DNA of 64,000 bases from Pseudomonas paraglycinae (GTDB lineage Bacteria; Pseudomonadota; Gammaproteobacteria; Pseudomonadales; Pseudomonadaceae), in the NCBI RefSeq assembly GCF_021601625.1, contig NZ_BQHR01000007.1, positions 186,001-250,000 of the forward strand, in the 5' to 3' direction. Made by a program: the position numbers and the translations under genes. Below the pieces are notes generated by a model that saw only the letters and a program-made list of their open reading frames with translations, was not told the DNA's origin and made no database searches. Of this stretch, positions 24,868 to 35,400 are shown in pieces. The first letter of the stretch is position 1, and each line of letters opens with the position of its first letter.

Positions 24868-26997
24868 TTACATCTCGAATTCAGATTGCAGCGCAGCCCG
24901 CACGCAATAAAGCACGCCTTCCGGTACGCGACCGGCAAACAGCTCGGCCACTTCGGCGACAGACGGCAACTCGCCTTCGCCGTCGAGGAACGCATCCTGG
25001 ACTTCCCCCATCAGGTCTTCCGGCAAATCCAGCGCCTGTTCCAGCGACAGCTGCTGCTTGCCGATGGCTTCGGCGAGCATGGTGTAGACGTTCTTTTCCG
25101 AGCACTGCAATTGGCCGGAGATCTGCAACGGCGTCATACCGGCGCGGGCCAGGGTGATCAGTTCGTGGCGCACGTCGGCCACCACTTTCGGCGCCTCGGC
25201 CTCGCCGCCGAGCACTTCGAGGAAGGCCTCGCCGTAGCGCTCCAGCTTGCGCGCGCCGACGCCGCTGACCCGGGCCATGTCCGCCAGCGAGGTCGGCTGG
25301 CTGCGGAGCATTTCCAGCAGGGTCGAGTCGGGGAAGATGACATACGGCGGCACGCCGTGTTCTTCCGCCAGTTTGCGCCGCAGGGCACGCAATGCTTCCC
25401 ACTGTTCGCGCTCTTCGCCGCGCACCAGTTGACTGGCCGGGCTCTTGCTGCCGCTCTTGGCGCTGACTTGCGGCTTGAGGTCGCGGCGCAGCTCCAGACT
25501 CACTTCACCCTTGAGCAGCGGCCGGCAGGTGTCGCTCAGGCGCAGCCCGCCATAACCTTCGTGATCGACATCGGCCAGGCCGCGAGCAACCAGTTGACGG
25601 AACAGCGAGCGCCATTCGCTCTCGCTCAGCGCCTTGCCGACGCCGTACACCGACAGGTGCTGATGGCCGAAGCTGCGGACCTTTTCGTTATCCTTGCCCA
25701 GCAGCACGTCCACCAGATGGCCGACGCCATAACGCTGGCCGGTGCGATAGATCGCCGACAGCGCCTGGCGCGCAGGCTCGGTGGCGTCCCAGGTCTGCAC
25801 GCCGTCGGTGCAGTTGTCGCAGTGCCCGCAAGGCTCGGGCATGTCTTCGTCGAAGTACGCCAGCAGCGCCTGACGGCGGCAGCGGGTTTCTTCGCAGAGC
25901 GAGAGCATCGCGTCGAGCTTGTGCTGCTCCAGACGCTTGTGGCGCTCGTCGCCCTCGGAGTTCTGCAGCATCTGCTTGAGCATCACCACGTCTTGCAGAC
26001 CGTAGGCCATCCACGCGTCCGCCGGCAGACCGTCGCGGCCGCCGCGTCCGGTTTCCTGGTAATAGGCTTCAAGGGATTTCGGCAGGTCGAGATGAGCGAC
26101 AAAGCGCACGTTGGGTTTGTCGATGCCCATGCCAAACGCCACGGTGGCGACCATGATCAGGCCTTCCTCGTTGAGGAAGCGCTTCTGGTGATAGGCGCGC
26201 AGATCGTTGGGCAGACCGGCGTGATACGGCAGCGCCGGGAAGCCCTGCTCGGTGAGAAACGCGGCCACCTCTTCCACCTTCTTGCGCGACAGGCAGTAAA
26301 CGATGCCGGCATCGCTGCGCCGCTCGGCGAGGAACGCCAGCAACTGCTTACGCGGCTGCTCCTTGGGCACGATGCGGTAGAAGATGTTCGGCCGGTCGAA
26401 GCTCGACAGGAAACGCTCGGCATTCTGCAAATGCAGGCGAGTGACGATTTCTTCGCGGGTGCGCTTGTCGGCGGTGGCGGTCAGGGCGATGCGCGGCACG
26501 TCGGGGAACATTTCCGCCAACTGCCCCAGTTGCAGGTATTCGGGGCGGAAGTCATGGCCCCACTGCGACACGCAGTGCGCTTCGTCGATGGCGAATAGCG
26601 CGATGTTCAAACCTTGCAGGAACGACAGCATGCGCGGCTGCACCAGGCGCTCCGGCGCCAGATACAGCATTTTCACTTCACCGCGCTTGATCCGGTTGGC
26701 GAGGTCGCGCTGCTGTTCGGCGCTCAGTGTGGAGTTCAACGCGGCGGCTGCCACGCCCAGCTCTTCGAGGGTGGCGACCTGATCGTCCATCAGCGCGATC
26801 AGCGGCGACACCACCACCGCCAGGCCATCGCGCAGCAGCGCCGGCACCTGGAAGCACAGGGACTTGCCGCCGCCGGTCGGCATCAGGACAAGGGCATCAC
26901 CGCCACTGGCCACGCGCTCAATGATTGCACCCTGACGGCCACGGAAACTGTCGTAGCCGAAGATGTCCTTGAGGACGCGTTGAGCCTGTTCGAGCAT
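24868..26997 (-). CDS. recQ: ATP-dependent DNA helicase RecQ
   Basis: The 709-residue helicase has Walker [11 protein letters not shown] (residues 40–49), [19 protein letters not shown]2 motifs including [24 protein letters not shown], the RQC zinc cysteines ([10 protein letters not shown]…CGHCDNC), and a C-terminal HRDC domain ([20 protein letters not shown]) followed by about 90 extra residues with an HTH-like segment ([18 protein letters not shown]). It unwinds recombination intermediates in the RecF pathway. ATG 26997 ([14 protein letters not shown]) has GGAG at correct spacing. Confidence 0.95.
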   Translation of the reverse strand: MLEQAQRVLKDIFGYDSFRGRQGAIIERVASGGDALVLMPTGGGKSLCFQVPALLRDGLAVVVSPLIALMDDQVATLEELGVAAAALNSTLSAEQQRDLANRIKRGEVKMLYLAPERLVQPRMLSFLQGLNIALFAIDEAHCVSQWGHDFRPEYLQLGQLAEMFPDVPRIALTATADKRTREEIVTRLHLQNAERFLSSFDRPNIFYRIVPKEQPRKQLLAFLAERRSDAGIVYCLSRKKVEEVAAFLTEQGFPALPYHAGLPNDLRAYHQKRFLNEEGLIMVATVAFGMGIDKPNVRFVAHLDLPKSLEAYYQETGRGGRDGLPADAWMAYGLQDVVMLKQMLQNSEGDERHKRLEQHKLDAMLSLCEETRCRRQALLAYFDEDMPEPCGHCDNCTDGVQTWDATEPARQALSAIYRTGQRYGVGHLVDVLLGKDNEKVRSFGHQHLSVYGVGKALSESEWRSLFRQLVARGLADVDHEGYGGLRLSDTCRPLLKGEVSLELRRDLKPQVSAKSGSKSPASQLVRGEEREQWEALRALRRKLAEEHGVPPYVIFPDSTLLEMLRSQPTSLADMARVSGVGARKLERYGEAFLEVLGGEAEAPKVVADVRHELITLARAGMTPLQISGQLQCSEKNVYTMLAEAIGKQQLSLEQALDLPEDLMGEVQDAFLDGEGELPSVAEVAELFAGRVPEGVLYCVRAALQSEFEM

Positions 26998-27273
26998 AGA
27001 AACTCCAAAAATCCACCGAAACATCCCTGCACAGGCTGGTTCAAGACAGCCGAGGCTGCTTTAAACAAAACGTAAGCGCGCATTGCATCGCGCCCACAAA
27101 ATCAGCCGCGACACCGGCAGGGATCGCAAAGCGCGGCAGTATACCCGAGCCCTCCCCGGCAAAGGGCACCGCCGATAAGAAGCTTGTGCAGGCAAATCTG
27201 CCGTGCGGCTGGCTTGAGGGCTCAAGAAGGCCTAGAATTCCCGCATTGTTTATTCCCCCAAGGTAGCCCTTTA

Positions 27274-27861
27274 ATGTCCTTCGCCGAGCAACTAACCCGC
27301 CTGCAAGTCTTCCTCGACGCCGACGAGCTGCATGAAGAGGCGCTGGACTACGTGGCCGCTCACGGTTACCTGACGGCGCTGTCGATCTGCGCCGACGTGG
27401 TGCCGGATCGTGAGTGGATCGACGCCCTGTTCGCCGAAGAGCCGCATTACAGCAGCGAAGCCCAGCGCGAAGAGATCGAAGCCACGCTGATCGGCCTGAA
27501 AGCCCACATCGCCCGCCAACTGGCCTCCGATGAAGAATTCGAGCTGCCATGCGAACTGGACCTGGGCGACGACCCGGACGATTCCGAACTGCGCGGCTGG
27601 TGCATCGGCTTCATGGAAGGCGTGTTCCTGCGTGAAGCGGCCTGGTTCGAAACCGCCGAAGAAGAAGTCAGCGAAATGCTCCTGCCGATCATGGTCGGTT
27701 CGGGCCTGTTCGACGAACAGCCAGAGTTCGAAGACATCGCCAAGGACGCCAACCTGATGGACGACATGATCGTGCAGATCCCGGAAGCCCTGACCGCGCT
27801 GTACCTGCTGTGCCAGGCGCCCGACGAAAAACCGGCGATCCTCAAGCCACGTCACCACTAA
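27274..27861 (+). CDS. YecA/YgfB-family (UPF0149) protein
   Basis: The 195-residue acidic protein begins MSFAEQLTRLQVFLDADELHEEALDYVAAHGYL and includes GWCIGFMEGVFLREAAWF, the UPF0149/YecA pattern. Its SEC-C zinc tail is missing, as in YgfB-like members. In P. aeruginosa YgfB dampens ampDh3 expression, but whether this is YgfB or a paralogue cannot be settled here. It has the 276-bp region between recQ and itself as promoter, and is 10 bp upstream of the YbaN-like gene. Confidence 0.85.
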   Translation: MSFAEQLTRLQVFLDADELHEEALDYVAAHGYLTALSICADVVPDREWIDALFAEEPHYSSEAQREEIEATLIGLKAHIARQLASDEEFELPCELDLGDDPDDSELRGWCIGFMEGVFLREAAWFETAEEEVSEMLLPIMVGSGLFDEQPEFEDIAKDANLMDDMIVQIPEALTALYLLCQAPDEKPAILKPRHH

Positions 27862-27871
27862 GATCCGGCCT

Positions 27872-28267
27872 ATGGACAACCCCATAGGCAACCGCCCCCT
27901 GATGTTGCGCTACATCCTGCTGGCCATCGGCTGGCTCAGCGTGGCACTGGGGGTGATCGGGATTTTCCTGCCTGTTCTCCCCACTACCCCCTTCCTGCTG
28001 CTGGCAGCCGCCTGCTTCGCCCGCAGCTCTCCGCGTTTCTATCAATGGCTGGTCGAGCATCCCCGGCTCGGGCCATGGATCCGCGACTACCTCGATGGCA
28101 ACGGCATACCGCTCAAGGGCAAGGTCTACGCGATCGGGCTGATGTGGGCGAGCATTCTGTTCTCGTGCTACCTGGTGCCGCTGGTGTGGGCGCGGGGGTT
28201 CATGCTGACCAGTGCGGTGTTGGTGACGGTTTATATCTTGCGGCAGAAGACGTTGCGCAAGTCCTGA
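27872..28267 (+). CDS. YbaN-like DUF454 membrane protein
   Basis: The 131-residue protein has the DUF454 motif (GIFLPVLPTTPFLLLAAACFARSSPRF) between hydrophobic helices and a C-terminal pair of membrane segments. It is an inner-membrane protein of unknown function, like E. coli YbaN. ATG 27872 follows the YecA-family stop by 10 bp, so the two genes share a transcript. Confidence 0.88.
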   Translation: MDNPIGNRPLMLRYILLAIGWLSVALGVIGIFLPVLPTTPFLLLAAACFARSSPRFYQWLVEHPRLGPWIRDYLDGNGIPLKGKVYAIGLMWASILFSCYLVPLVWARGFMLTSAVLVTVYILRQKTLRKS

Positions 28268-28309
28268 TCCACCCTGCCCTGCAACCGCTCGTCGAAAACC
28301 CTCATTCCC

Positions 28310-28325
28310 CTGTCAGATCTGACAG
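28310..28325. promoter_or_regulatory. Perfect 16-bp palindrome upstream of the Ig-like protein gene
   Basis: CTGTCAGATCTGACAG is a perfect inverted repeat centred 97 bp before ATG 28415. The length and position fit a dimeric repressor or activator operator. The binding protein is unknown. Confidence 0.5.
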
Positions 28326-28386
28326 TAGGCAGTTAAACGTGTCAGCGCTCTAATCCTTCGTCAACGGTGCCGGCATTCAAACATTC

Positions 28387-28410
28387 GGGCACCCCCTTGC
28401 GAAGGTGCCC
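28387..28410 (+). promoter_or_regulatory. Hairpin covering the ribosome-binding site of the Ig-like gene
   Basis: GGGCACC (28387–28393) pairs with GGTGCCC (28404–28410) four bases before ATG 28415. The only Shine–Dalgarno-like bases, GAAGG, straddle the 3' arm, so the hairpin should restrict translation initiation. Confidence 0.5.
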
Positions 28411-28414
28411 ACTC

Positions 28415-31409
28415 ATGAACAGTCCCGTCAATACGCCCGATCCTGATTCCCCCGTGCAGGAGGTTGTATTTCCACCTGATACCGGCGGCATACGTGTTAA
28501 TGCAATAGATCCCCCCCTTGGTCATCGGCCACAAGCTTCAGAATGATGGCGCACAAGGTATCAATATAAGCATGGTGAAAAGTGATTACAGAGGCCTGTT
28601 GGCTTACCTGCTGCCCTATCTGAACATGGCCAGTGGCGACAGGAGTAATGTTCATCTTGGGAATGAAATTGTCACAACTATCGATGTCAAAGACGAGCAT
28701 TTCGATGACAAAGGAAACGCGAAACCCATCGCGTTCTACATCCCGATTGATAATATGTATTCCAACTTCCCCCCTCTCGAACCCAAGAACGAAAAATGCT
28801 GGTTTCACATTTTCAGACTGAGTGGCAATGAAGAGGAGTCGCCCAAAGCCGATCTCTGTTTTCTGAACCCCGAACCGGGCGAACAGGACACGGACCACGC
28901 CGAACCACACAATCAGGGCCTGGGGCTGGTTGAATGTTCAGAAACAATAATCGACAAGACGGTGGTTGAAGAAGGGCTGACGCTGACCGCGCCCAAGTAT
29001 TACAACTCAAACAAAGGTGACCTTGTGACCGTCACGCTCGGTCCCTTGCGCTGGGAGATTGTCATCACCACACCCGGTGGCACTACCGACATTGACGTAA
29101 CCCCTGAAGAACTCGCAACCATCCCTGCGACCGACAAGCTACACGCACGCTGGATGGTGCGCGACCGGGTTCACAACTTCAGCGGGTGGTCGGGTGCGCT
29201 CAGCATTATCTTCAAGCCTTTAGAGAAACTGGTGCCGGCTCCAATCATTGAATTGGCCGATGAAAAAGACGTAGTCCATCACGATCAACTGAACGGTAGT
29301 TTCCTGACGATTCTTGTCACCGGGATATTTGCAATCGGTAACATCATCAATTTATCAATCAAGGGTTTTACAAAGACAGGCGAAGCCGTCAGCCATACCT
29401 ATAGTCGGAAAGTCGAACGTGCCAGCAGGACCGAAGTTTTCGAGATGGAAAACTACCGAGTTAAGAACTTGATCGGTGGCAACTTCGAGGCCGGCTACGA
29501 ATTGATAAAGGGGGGCGTCACCCAACATTCGAAGCCAGCCTTTGCCACTGTTTCTGGCGTCGCCCAGCCTTTGGGTGAACCGACCGCGACACCGCAGAAA
29601 GAAGGCGTCATTCCCGTGGACGCTGCTTTGGTGAAAGTACGCTGTGCCGATTATTGGCCTCTTGTAGAAGGCGCAGGAGCCGAGCTCAGCTGGCAGACCG
29701 AGGATAAGGGAGGTGTCCCGACACTGTTTGTATTCCGGCAAAAGATCAAATATCCGACACGTGAGATCGTCTTTGACGTAGCGCCAAAATACTTTGCCCA
29801 GTTCCCCGACTCCAAACTGTTACTGCAATGCTCAATTACCAACCCGGGCAAGCCGACGGTTGTTTCCGATCTGAGTGAATTGAAAATTGGTCTTTACAAA
29901 GACGCCGCTCTCACGCCGCCAAAACTGTTGGAATCCCAGCCGCTGAATCCACTCGGAGCCGAGGCTACTGTGGAAGCCGAATTCCCCGGCGCAACGGCAG
30001 AACATCGGGCGAGACTGGTACAAACAGATGCACCAGCAAACTCGCCAGATCTCGGAATCAAGCCCTTCGACAAAGACAAACGTGCCACCTGGAAACTGGA
30101 TCGTAACTTCCTGATCAGAAACCACGGCACGACATTCGAGATGCACTGGAACCTACGGTTCAAAGGGGAACGGGTCGCTTCATCGCAAACCACGGAAATC
30201 TCGGTGGCCCCCATCCCGAACTACAGCAAAGACTTTCCCACTCCGACGATCGACGGAGTACAAGGGATTGTAGAGGTGAAGAAACTGACGGCAGCCAACT
30301 TGCTGCGAGTGGCACCTTGGCCGGGACAGGCACCGGGACAAGCCAGGTTTCTAAGGTTTGAAGGCACCCATAAAAACGGCACGAAAGTGAGCTATCAAGC
30401 GCTCAACGGAGAGGTGACGGGAACCGAACAGGGCTCGATAACGGCATTGATACTCGCCTGGTTTCGTGATCTGAAAGACGAAACCGACCTGGACATTTTT
30501 TTCTCGGTCATTCTCGGTCTGGGTCAAAAGCCCCTGCTGTTTCCGATGCAAAGGTACAAGGTCGAATCGCTGGTCGAACTGCAACCGGTCATCACAGCAG
30601 TACAAGCCCCTCAAGGGGAAGTTCCTCAGAACACCGAAACGATATCCACGGCCCTGACCATTCACTGTCGTGGTAGCGTCAATGAGCAAATTGAAATCCT
30701 GGTCAACGGTTCACCGCAGAAAGTCGTCACTACCGATAGCGCTGGCAACGCTCCCAGTGCTTCAGTGACGGTGAGCAACTATGACGCCTACAACCCGATT
30801 GTTGCCCGAGCGAAATATGGCAACAACCTTTCCTCCCCGACACGCAACGTTATCCTTCGCCGACCTCTGCAAATCGATACGACGCGCCGACTTCTAGACG
30901 GATATCGGGTCTATACCGGTTGGCCGGAAACTGGTGCCAGATGGCCGCGTAACTGGCTACAACTAATCCCGCAATATGGTGTGGGCCAGCGTACCTTCAG
31001 TTCAAGCAATCCCTCTGTTGTTTCCGTTGACGCCAATGGCGTTGTAATCGGCCTTCGCTGCGGGGCTGCCTACATTTATGTTCAGGACAAATTCACCACC
31101 CATGCGATCTATGTGGACTCAATCAATATTTACAGATTGGATATTTATGCTGCACCTATGACGCATTATGAAGCCGTGAACTGGATGAATAGTGTTCCAG
31201 GTTCGATTCCCTTGACACTTACCTGGCCCTCCTTCTACGTGGTTTATGGGTATAACTGGCCACTGTCAGCAGGATGGGTTACGTGGATGTGCCATACCAC
31301 GGCGTGCCCCGCAGGCACCGTCGGATATTATGTACATGGAGGTGGCGGACATGTATGTACCACTGACGTGAATGCTCGTTATTGGCCATGGTGTCTGAGA
31401 CGGTATTGA
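28415..31409 (+). CDS. Large Ig-like (BIG2-containing) protein, reading frame broken at a C7 tract
   Basis: ATG 28415 opens MNSPVNTPDPDSPVQEVVF but stops after 43 codons. A long frame of 963 codons begins without a proper start at 28518 (VIGHKLQNDGAQGIN). The two meet at seven C residues (28511–28517); with six, they join as …AIDPPLVIGHKLQ… into about 997 residues. The protein has no signal peptide, several beta-sandwich-like repeats, a BIG2-like segment (TFSSSNPSVVSVDANGVVIGL) near residue 830 and a Trp/Tyr/Cys-rich C-terminus. Codon use is more AT-rich than in neighbouring genes, suggesting transfer. Function is not recognised; surface or invasin-like roles are guesses. The tract could mean phase variation, a mutation or a sequencing error. 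Confidence 0.7.
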
Positions 31410-31619
31410 GCGAGGAAAAGAGAAAAGGGAGTGCATAGTTCCCTCCAAGCCCGCGCTTCCGGTAATCCGGGAGCGAGGGTTTGTCGTCTTCGCGCCTTAG
31501 CAAAACCTTGTTGAAGAGTGTTTAAGGTTATGTCCGCAAAGCCACGCCACCTTGCGCCTTTGCCTACGCATCCGCCAGAATCCGCCGGCTTGTGCGCCTT
31601 GGGGGCGGGTTCTATTGTT
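31410..31619. other. Intergenic DNA after the Ig-like gene
   Basis: There is no supported gene in this stretch. An inverted repeat, CGCGCTTCCGG–TAAT–CCGGGAGCG (about 31452–31476), may act as a weak terminator for the upstream gene. The rest leads into the structured DUF6124 leader. Confidence 0.35.
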
Positions 31620-31836
31620 TGGCGGTCGCTGAAAAACAGCGATCGGGTTTAGCGATCCGGCTCCAGACAGACGCAACAACACCCAATCCCGATTGCAGTC
31701 TCTTCTCTGCACTTGGCGTAATGGTGGCTGTGCGTGGGAGACCTTCGGGTCTACCCGGGGTTTCTGTGACCCGGATCGCTAACCTGCGTACAGCCGCCAC
31801 CTTTACTTGTTTAGCGATGAGTCGTGGCGGCTAAAT
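31620..31836 (+). ncRNA. Highly structured leader RNA upstream of the DUF6124 gene (candidate cis-regulatory element)
   Basis: Several stable helices are visible. H1: GGTCGCTG (31624–31631) with CAGCGATC (31637–31644), loop AAAAA. H2: GGTGGCTGT (31723–31731) with ACAGCCGCC (31790–31798), extendable by wobble pairs. Inside H2: AGACC–TTCG–GGTCT (31739–31752) and CCGGG (31755–31759) with CCCGG (31770–31774). AGCGATCCGG (31651–31660) is perfectly complementary to CCGGATCGCT (31771–31780), which excludes the CCGGG/CCCGG helix. TTTAGC/GCTAAA (31810–31835) closes just before the GGAG of the next gene. I recall similar leaders in front of DUF6124 genes in other Pseudomonas, unverified. Confidence 0.5.
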
Positions 31837-31855
31837 CCAATCACGGAGATTCGCC

Positions 31856-32233
31856 ATGATCAAACCAACGCCAAACCCTCCTGAAGCCGACCCGACTTCC
31901 CCCTACGAAACCCTCGATTCCAAGAAATTCCACGAAGCCGCCGAGCGCGCCCTCGATCACTATCTCAATCCCCTCCTCTCCCGAAAACCGCTACTCAAAC
32001 CCAATACCCGCTACCTCATCGCCCCCGGCATCGACAGCGAAGAGCTGCTGGCCGACGCCTGCGAAACCCTGACTTCGGCTAAGGTCATGGCCAATGACTT
32101 TGCCGGGTTGGTGGATGGGTCGCATCGGCATGTGTTGTTGGGGATTGCGCAGTTGATCATGCTGGGTGAGCTGGCGGTGAATCGGGTACTGGATAATCTG
32201 GAGTTGAAGGCTGAGGCGTCCGCTGTAGCTTGA
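31856..32233 (+). CDS. DUF6124 family protein
   Basis: The 125-residue protein begins MIKPTPNPPEADPTSPYETLDSKKFHEAAERALDHYL and continues with a helical region (LLADACETLTSAKVMANDFAGLVDGSHRHVLLGIAQLIMLGELAVNRVLD). This is the DUF6124 family (formerly grouped with DUF3077), small Pseudomonas proteins of unknown function often present in many copies. There is no signal peptide. GGAG lies 7 nt before ATG 31856. The long structured leader suggests post-transcriptional control. Confidence 0.8.
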   Translation: MIKPTPNPPEADPTSPYETLDSKKFHEAAERALDHYLNPLLSRKPLLKPNTRYLIAPGIDSEELLADACETLTSAKVMANDFAGLVDGSHRHVLLGIAQLIMLGELAVNRVLDNLELKAEASAVA

Positions 32234-32255
32234 TCGACTGATCGACTGCTCACCT

Positions 32256-32363
32256 GATCGTTCCCACGCTCTGCGTGGGAATGCAGCCCGGGACGCTCCG
32301 CGTCCCAAAGAGCGGACGCAGAGCGTCCATTGAGGCATTCCCACGCGGAGCGTGGGAACGATC
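32256..32363. repeat. Dispersed inverted-repeat element (GTTCCCACGC type), copy 1 of 3
   Basis: It begins GATCGTTCCCACGCTCTGCG and ends GCGTGGGAACGATC, so the ends are inverted repeats, with smaller internal hairpins (GGACGC/GCGTCC). Such short palindromic elements are common between Pseudomonas genes. It sits between the DUF6124 gene and the adhesin 3' end. Confidence 0.85.
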
Positions 32364-32370
32364 AATTCAA

Positions 32371-32414
32371 GACAAAACCCGCCGTCCCGATTACTCGGGG
32401 CGGCGGGTTTTGTC
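32371..32414. terminator. Bidirectional terminator (DUF6124 gene and adhesin)
   Basis: GACAAAACCCGCCG (32371–32384) pairs with CGGCGGGTTTTGTC (32401–32414) over 14 bp, with a further CCGA/TCGG pairing in the loop. Both ends give T-runs, so it can stop the DUF6124 transcript (plus) and the adhesin transcript (minus), whose stop is 15 bp away. Confidence 0.9.
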
Positions 32415-32428
32415 GTTTCAGCTCCGGC

Positions 32429-35400
32429 TTACACCGTATCCACCTTCAACGAATGATCATTCAACATACCGTTGATGATGGTCGCCGTGTCGTGCCCACT
32501 GGCAATCAAACCACCCGCCCCCGGCGTCACACCGTAGTGGCTGGCCAGGTTGACGCCGGCCAGGTCGATGGTCTGGTTCGGCGTGGCGCCGGCCATGGCG
32601 CTGACGTCGATGCTGGTCATGACCGAGGCGCCGCTGCCGGTGACGGTGAAGTGCAGGTAGTCATCCAGTGACGCCGACGTGCCGTTTTCACCTTGCAGCA
32701 GTTGCGACAGGTCGAGCTTGTCGGTGCCTGGAGTGAAGTCGGTGACGAGGTCGTGACCGCTGTTGCCCTTGAGCCACTGAAAGGTGTCGGCACCCGGCCC
32801 ACCGGTCAGGGTGTTGTTGCCCATCCCGCCGATCAGCAGGTCATCGCCCCCGCCGCCGTTGAGGATGTCGTTGCCCAGGCCGCCGTTGATCACGTTGTTA
32901 TTGTTGTCGCCGGTGAGGGTGTCGTTGAAGTTCGAGCCGACGAGGTTTTCGATACCGGTCAGGGTGTCTGTCCCGGCGCCAATGGTGTTTTGCGCACCGA
33001 GCAGGCCGAGGTTGACCGTCACCCCGGCAGTCGCGTGGGCATAGCTGGCGGTGTCGATGCCAGTGCCACCGTCGAGCAGGTCGTTGCCCGGGCCGCTGTA
33101 GAGCAAGTCGTTGCCGGCGCCGCCGTGCAGTTCGTTGTTGCCGGAGCCTGCGGTCAACACATCGTTGCCGTCGCCGGCGTTGATAATGTTGTCGCCGGTG
33201 CCGGCCACCAGTACGTCATCGCCCGAGGTGCCAGTGAGGGTGTGGCCATCTTGATAGCTGATGGTCACTTTCGCCGTGTCACTGCCGCCGTGGTTGTCGT
33301 TGGCGGTGTAGGTGCCGTGGTAATCCGGGGTGATGTCGTGGGCCCCAGCGTAGTTGAGGGTCATGGTCAGCTGGTAGTTTTCCGCCGCGTTGACGTTGTT
33401 GCCCGTGGTGTTGCTGATGTTGGTGATGTGAATCTGGTAGACGCCGTCGGACGATGCGGTCAGGGTCTGGCCGTCCGCGAGGGCGATCCAGGCGCCGCCG
33501 TTGATCGAGTACTCCATGGTGATGTGACCGGCCGCCAGGTTGTGGTCCAGGTTGAGGGTTTCGCCCTGGCGCAGGTTGACGGTGATGCGGTCTTCATCGT
33601 TGGCGTTTGTGTTGGTCACCGCGCCGAGGTAGCCGCTGACCACCAGCACGGCGGTCATGGTCGCAGCGTTGGCGCTGAACGAGTTACGCACGTTGGCCAG
33701 GTTCTGGTTGGCGGCGGTGTTGGCGTTGGTGCCGGTGAAGCTGATCGCGCCGGTGCCGGTGAAGTCTGCCGATTTGGAGATCCAGCCGGTGTTGAACGAG
33801 GTTGGCGTGGCGTTGAGGGTGTCGCCGTTCGGGTCGGTGTCGTTGGCCAGCAGCAGTTCGCCCGGCACCACGATGTTGCCCGACAGCACGTTGGTGATGA
33901 TGTGGTCGTCCGCCGCCACCGGAGGCGCGTTGGGGATCACTTTCACGGTCAGGGTCGAGCTGGCGAGGTCACCATCGTTGTCGCTGAGGGTGAAGCCGAT
34001 ATTTTCAGTGATCACTACGGCGGTGGTTTTCTGCGAGGTGTAGCTGTAGTCGCCGGTGTCGAGGTTGACCACCAGGGTGCCGCTGTTATTGGTGGCGATG
34101 CTCAGGGTGTTGTTCACCGTGTTGAACGTGCCGTGGCTGGCGCCGCCGCTGGCGACCAGCGAACCCTGACCGCCGTTGGCTTTCGGGTCATAGGTGTAGG
34201 TGGTGCCGTCGACCACGATGGATTTGATGAACCCGCCATCGGCGCCGAACGTGCCGCCCTCGCCGATCAACGAACCGGTGACCGGCGCTCCTTCGACGGT
34301 GCCGGACAGCACCGAGTTGAGCTGGTTGAGGTCGGTGACCACCACCGCGTTGGTGTTGGTGTGGGTGATGCCGTCGTACGCCAGCGGATCGAGGTTGGCG
34401 TTGCTCACGCCGCTGCCCAGGCCGATCGCGTAGTTCTTGATGTTGTTGGCATCGAGAAACGCCTTGAGCGTCGCTTCGTCGGCGGTGCCGATGTCGCCCT
34501 CGTTAGGTTTGCCGTCGGAGAAGAAGTAGCCGACGTTCTGCGCACCGGTGAGTTTGCCCGAGGTATTGAACGCGTTGTACATGGTCGCCACGGCCGCATC
34601 GTAGTTGGTGCCGCCGCCCGCGCTGAGGCCGGCCAGAAGGGTCTTGGCCGTGGCGACATCGACCCACACCGAAGTGCGGTCGGTAGCGTTGCTGCTGAAG
34701 GTGACGAGCTGCACTTTCACATCGCCCAGATCATCGTACTTGTCGAGCAAGGCGCTGATCGCCTGCTTCGCCAGTTCCAGCCGCGACAGACCCGGTACGC
34801 CGGAGGCGTCAGCCATGCTGCCAGAGATGTCGAGGACGATGAGGATGTTGGAGTCGATCTCCACCGCCGCCACCGAACGATCTGACGCCACCGCTTTTGG
34901 CACGTCGTCGACGATGTTGACCACAATAGTGCTGGTGGTGCTGTTGCCCAGCGCATCGGTGGCTTTGTAGGTGAAGCTTTCGCTCAGGGTGTTCGGCCCG
35001 TCGTTGGCATTCGGCGTGGTTTTCGGCGCCGAGGTCAGGGTGTAGGTGTAGGTGCCGTCGGCGTTGAGCTGGATCTGCCCGTAAGTCCCGGTGGCGCTGC
35101 CGACCAGGGTGTAGGTGATCGCCCCGCTGCCGCCGCTGACCGAACCGACCAGCGTGCCGGTCGAGGTTTCGCCGGTGCTGCCCGGGTCGCTGCCGATGAC
35201 TGTGCCGGGGGCCAGGTCTTGTCCGTCCTTGGTCAGGTCGAGGGCTTTTTCGTAGACGGTCACGTCCTGATCGGTCGAGGCCACGAGTTTGCTGTCGGCG
35301 ACGTTGACGGTGATGGTGGTGGTGCTTTCGTCGCCGTCACTGTCGCGGATGGTGTAGGTGAAAGTATCGGTAGCGCCCGGCGGGCTCACCGAGTTCGGGT

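Noticed and set aside
32256-32363. CRISPR-like or small-RNA interpretation of the GTTCCCACGC repeats
   Set aside because: Copies are single and dispersed, with inverted ends and no regular spacers, so they are short palindromic elements rather than an array.
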